A stretch of 64,000 nt of DNA from Diploptera punctata (Eukaryota; Arthropoda; Insecta; Blattodea; Blaberidae). A program made the translations under genes and the position numbers. Positions 48,401 to 51,400 of this stretch are shown here, piece by piece (within the stretch, counting starts at the first letter, position 1; each line of letters starts with the position of its first letter). The stretch covers positions 872,001 to 936,000 of the forward strand of contig JASPKZ010004202.1 in NCBI GenBank assembly GCA_030220185.1, in the 5' to 3' direction. Under the pieces are notes generated by a model, which worked only from the letters and a program-made list of their open reading frames with translations, was not told the DNA's origin and did no database searches.

Positions 48401-51400
48401 AATTCTTACGTTTATTGCAAAATTAGTATTTTCATAAAAATCTATTTTTCAGGTAGTTATATTATTCAAAATAAAATACTTTCCACCTGACCTCATATCT
48501 CGTCTTCTAATTCGACTGGTTTACATCGTCAGTAGTTATATGCATGTTCTGTCATCCAGGAGCACTGCTCCTTACTCCATCTGTTGGTGGGCCAATGAAA
48601 CTCCCAATATAATGAAGATCATGAGAATTTCAAAATTCATTCGTCTTTCTTAGTTTTTTGAATATGAATTTTTTTTCCTCCAAACAGTCGAGCGCCTTAG
48701 ATTTTCTATTTGTTATATCCTATATAATAACTTATTGTACTTGTGCAAAATTTTCGATTTTTTATTAAGCCATTTTCGAAAAAATTTGTTGCTTTTTCCG
48801 GATTTTCAAAGTGCATCAAAATATCATCTGTTAGTGGACCAATGAAATTCTCAATCAAATGAAGATCCTGAGAATTTCAAAATTCATTAATTTTTTATTC
48901 ATGTATTTTATGTTTTTCGGGCTAAATGACCATGGTCTGGTTTTATTAAAACTCGACGTTTCGTCTACTACTGCGGTAGACATCCACAGGAGATTCTGCG
49001 TGCTCTTTGACTTCTTAACTCTTCAAATGTCAGCTGCAGACTGATTGTGTGTTGGAAATCGTGTCCTTATTTATAGTTGAGTATTGTGTGGTGATGTTTT
49101 CTACACGGTTCGTTACTTTGGAGCTATTTTTCTGATTGGTTGTTACTGGCGTAAGTCATGGATTTTATTCTCGTGTTATATAATGCCGGAATCCAAATTT
49201 TATTAATCTTCATAGTTTCTTCTTTTTTGTTAAAGGAATTTTTGTGTTTGTAAATTTAAAAAAAAAAATAGCTCCAAAGTAACGGACCGTGTAGAAAACA
49301 TCACCACACAATACTCAACTATAAATAAGGACATGATTTCCAACAAACAACCAGTCTGCAGCCGACATTTGAAGAGTTAAGAAGTCAAAGAACACGCAGA
49401 ATCTCCTGTGGATGTCTACCGCAGTAGTAGACAAAACGTCGAGTTTTAATAAAACCAGACCACGGCCATTTAGCCCGAAAAACATAAAATACACAAATCA
49501 AAATACCTGCCGTGAAAGTCTACAATTTTTTCATTAATTTTTCTTTCTTAGTTTTTTGAATATGAATTTTTTTTCCCAAACAGTGAACTCGTATTTGTTT
49601 TATTAAACTAGCCTTTCTTTCAATTTGATATTTTTCTGACCAAGCATGAGCAGTTACTGCTGATTTTTCCAATTCCCTATGTTTGAGTGTTCCTTCACTC
49701 TGGTTTGCAAATTTATTCCTTTTCCCTATGTAAATTCTATCACAATCTTCACATTTAATCTGGTAAATTCCTTATTTTTCTTCCTCAATTGTCATTTTTA
49801 TTGGTTTTAATTCTCCTATTGATGCTGCATCAATTTATCGGTGCCAATCTCATGTCGAACTTCTTAAATTTTTTTTTAATTCCTGGTGCTTCAATGGATT
49901 TCTAAAATTTTGTTTTCTTTTTCTTTTTAGAAGTGTACTTTGGTTAAGTCCACCGCTGTGGTCCCGAGGTAACGTGCTGCCTTGTCACGCAGCGGGCCCA
50001 GGTTCGATCCCCGGTCGGGGCAGTTTTTCTGGCTGAGGTTTTTATAGGGGTTTTTCCTCACCTGTAAGACAAATGTCAGGAAAACTTTAAGGCCCAAACG
50101 ATCCCTGAAATCATATGGCCATCGTCATCATCCTTCACCGGTGTGGAAAGCAACGGGAAGCTACCACACCTACAATTCCCTAGTAAAGCTGCAAGCATAG
50201 CATGAAAATGCTATGATTGCAGTGAAGGAACTGCCTTTGGGCAGAATTACTGTGGATGGACTTTGGTTAAGACCTGGCAAAATACAATTATGTCATGTTT
50301 AGGATTTTAGCATCAATTTGTGCCCTTCTTGAATTTACCTTTTGGATTTTCAATATCTCAAATATGGAGAAAGATTTTTTTTTAAATTAATGAAGTGTAT
50401 TTTGGAATAATTTCAGATTCTACGTGGCCTGGTGTGGGATCAAACATGTGGAAAGAAGGAAACTGCTGGCTGTATCATACAGACAATTTTCAGATTATAC
50501 GTAAATCTCACAACAGCAGGTACGTATTAAGGTAGAATTTTTTATCACTCACCTCATATTGTTCCTCTTATTTGACTATAAACTAGTTTCGGAACATAGT
50601 TTCTGTCCATCCTCAGTACTGTCATGACCGTTGTTCTGTCGCCATGAAGAGGTATGTATGTTTTACCTTTGCGTTATCATAGCTCAGTGGGATAGGGGTA
50701 AAATTCAAACAAACTGACAAAAATTATCTCAAATGAACGATATACAAAGTGAGTCTAAATTCCCATTACAGAGTTTGAGTAGGTGTTCAACCCCAGTCTA
50801 GGTGTATATTTTTCATTCAAATATAATTTGTCTATCATTAAGATGTTTAAAAACGAATAATATTAACATAGGAATCGTGTCTGGAAAGTACCAATTTTCC
50901 ACATACACACAAAAAAATCACCACATATGCTTTTTCAGCGCCACTCACTAGGGTAGCCAACACGTCATTCCCAATTCAGCTGATGTTCCACGTCCACTGT
51001 GAGTTTGTTTACGTGCTGTTCAGTTGAGTTTGTGATCCACCCAGAGACATTTGTACCTGCACAGTACAGTCGTAATCCTTCACGACAGTACAAGGTGTAC
51101 ATACTTCATTGGTACTGTGTTGCTGTTATCCATGCAGACGTGATGTTATTGTACAGTGAATCTCGGTGCAATGGCAGTCTGATTGCTTGGTCTGCACATT
51201 CTCCCGCTAGACTTCTACCTGTGGGGTCACATACTTACTTACTTACTCACTGGCACTATCGAACCCGTAGGTTCATGGCCGTGCAGACATAAGCTCTTGA
51301 TATATCCCTATCCTGAGCTAATGCTTTCTAGTCATTCCCTGTATAATCTACTTCCCTCAAATTATAGTTAATGTTATTCTCCCACCTCATTCTTGGTCTA

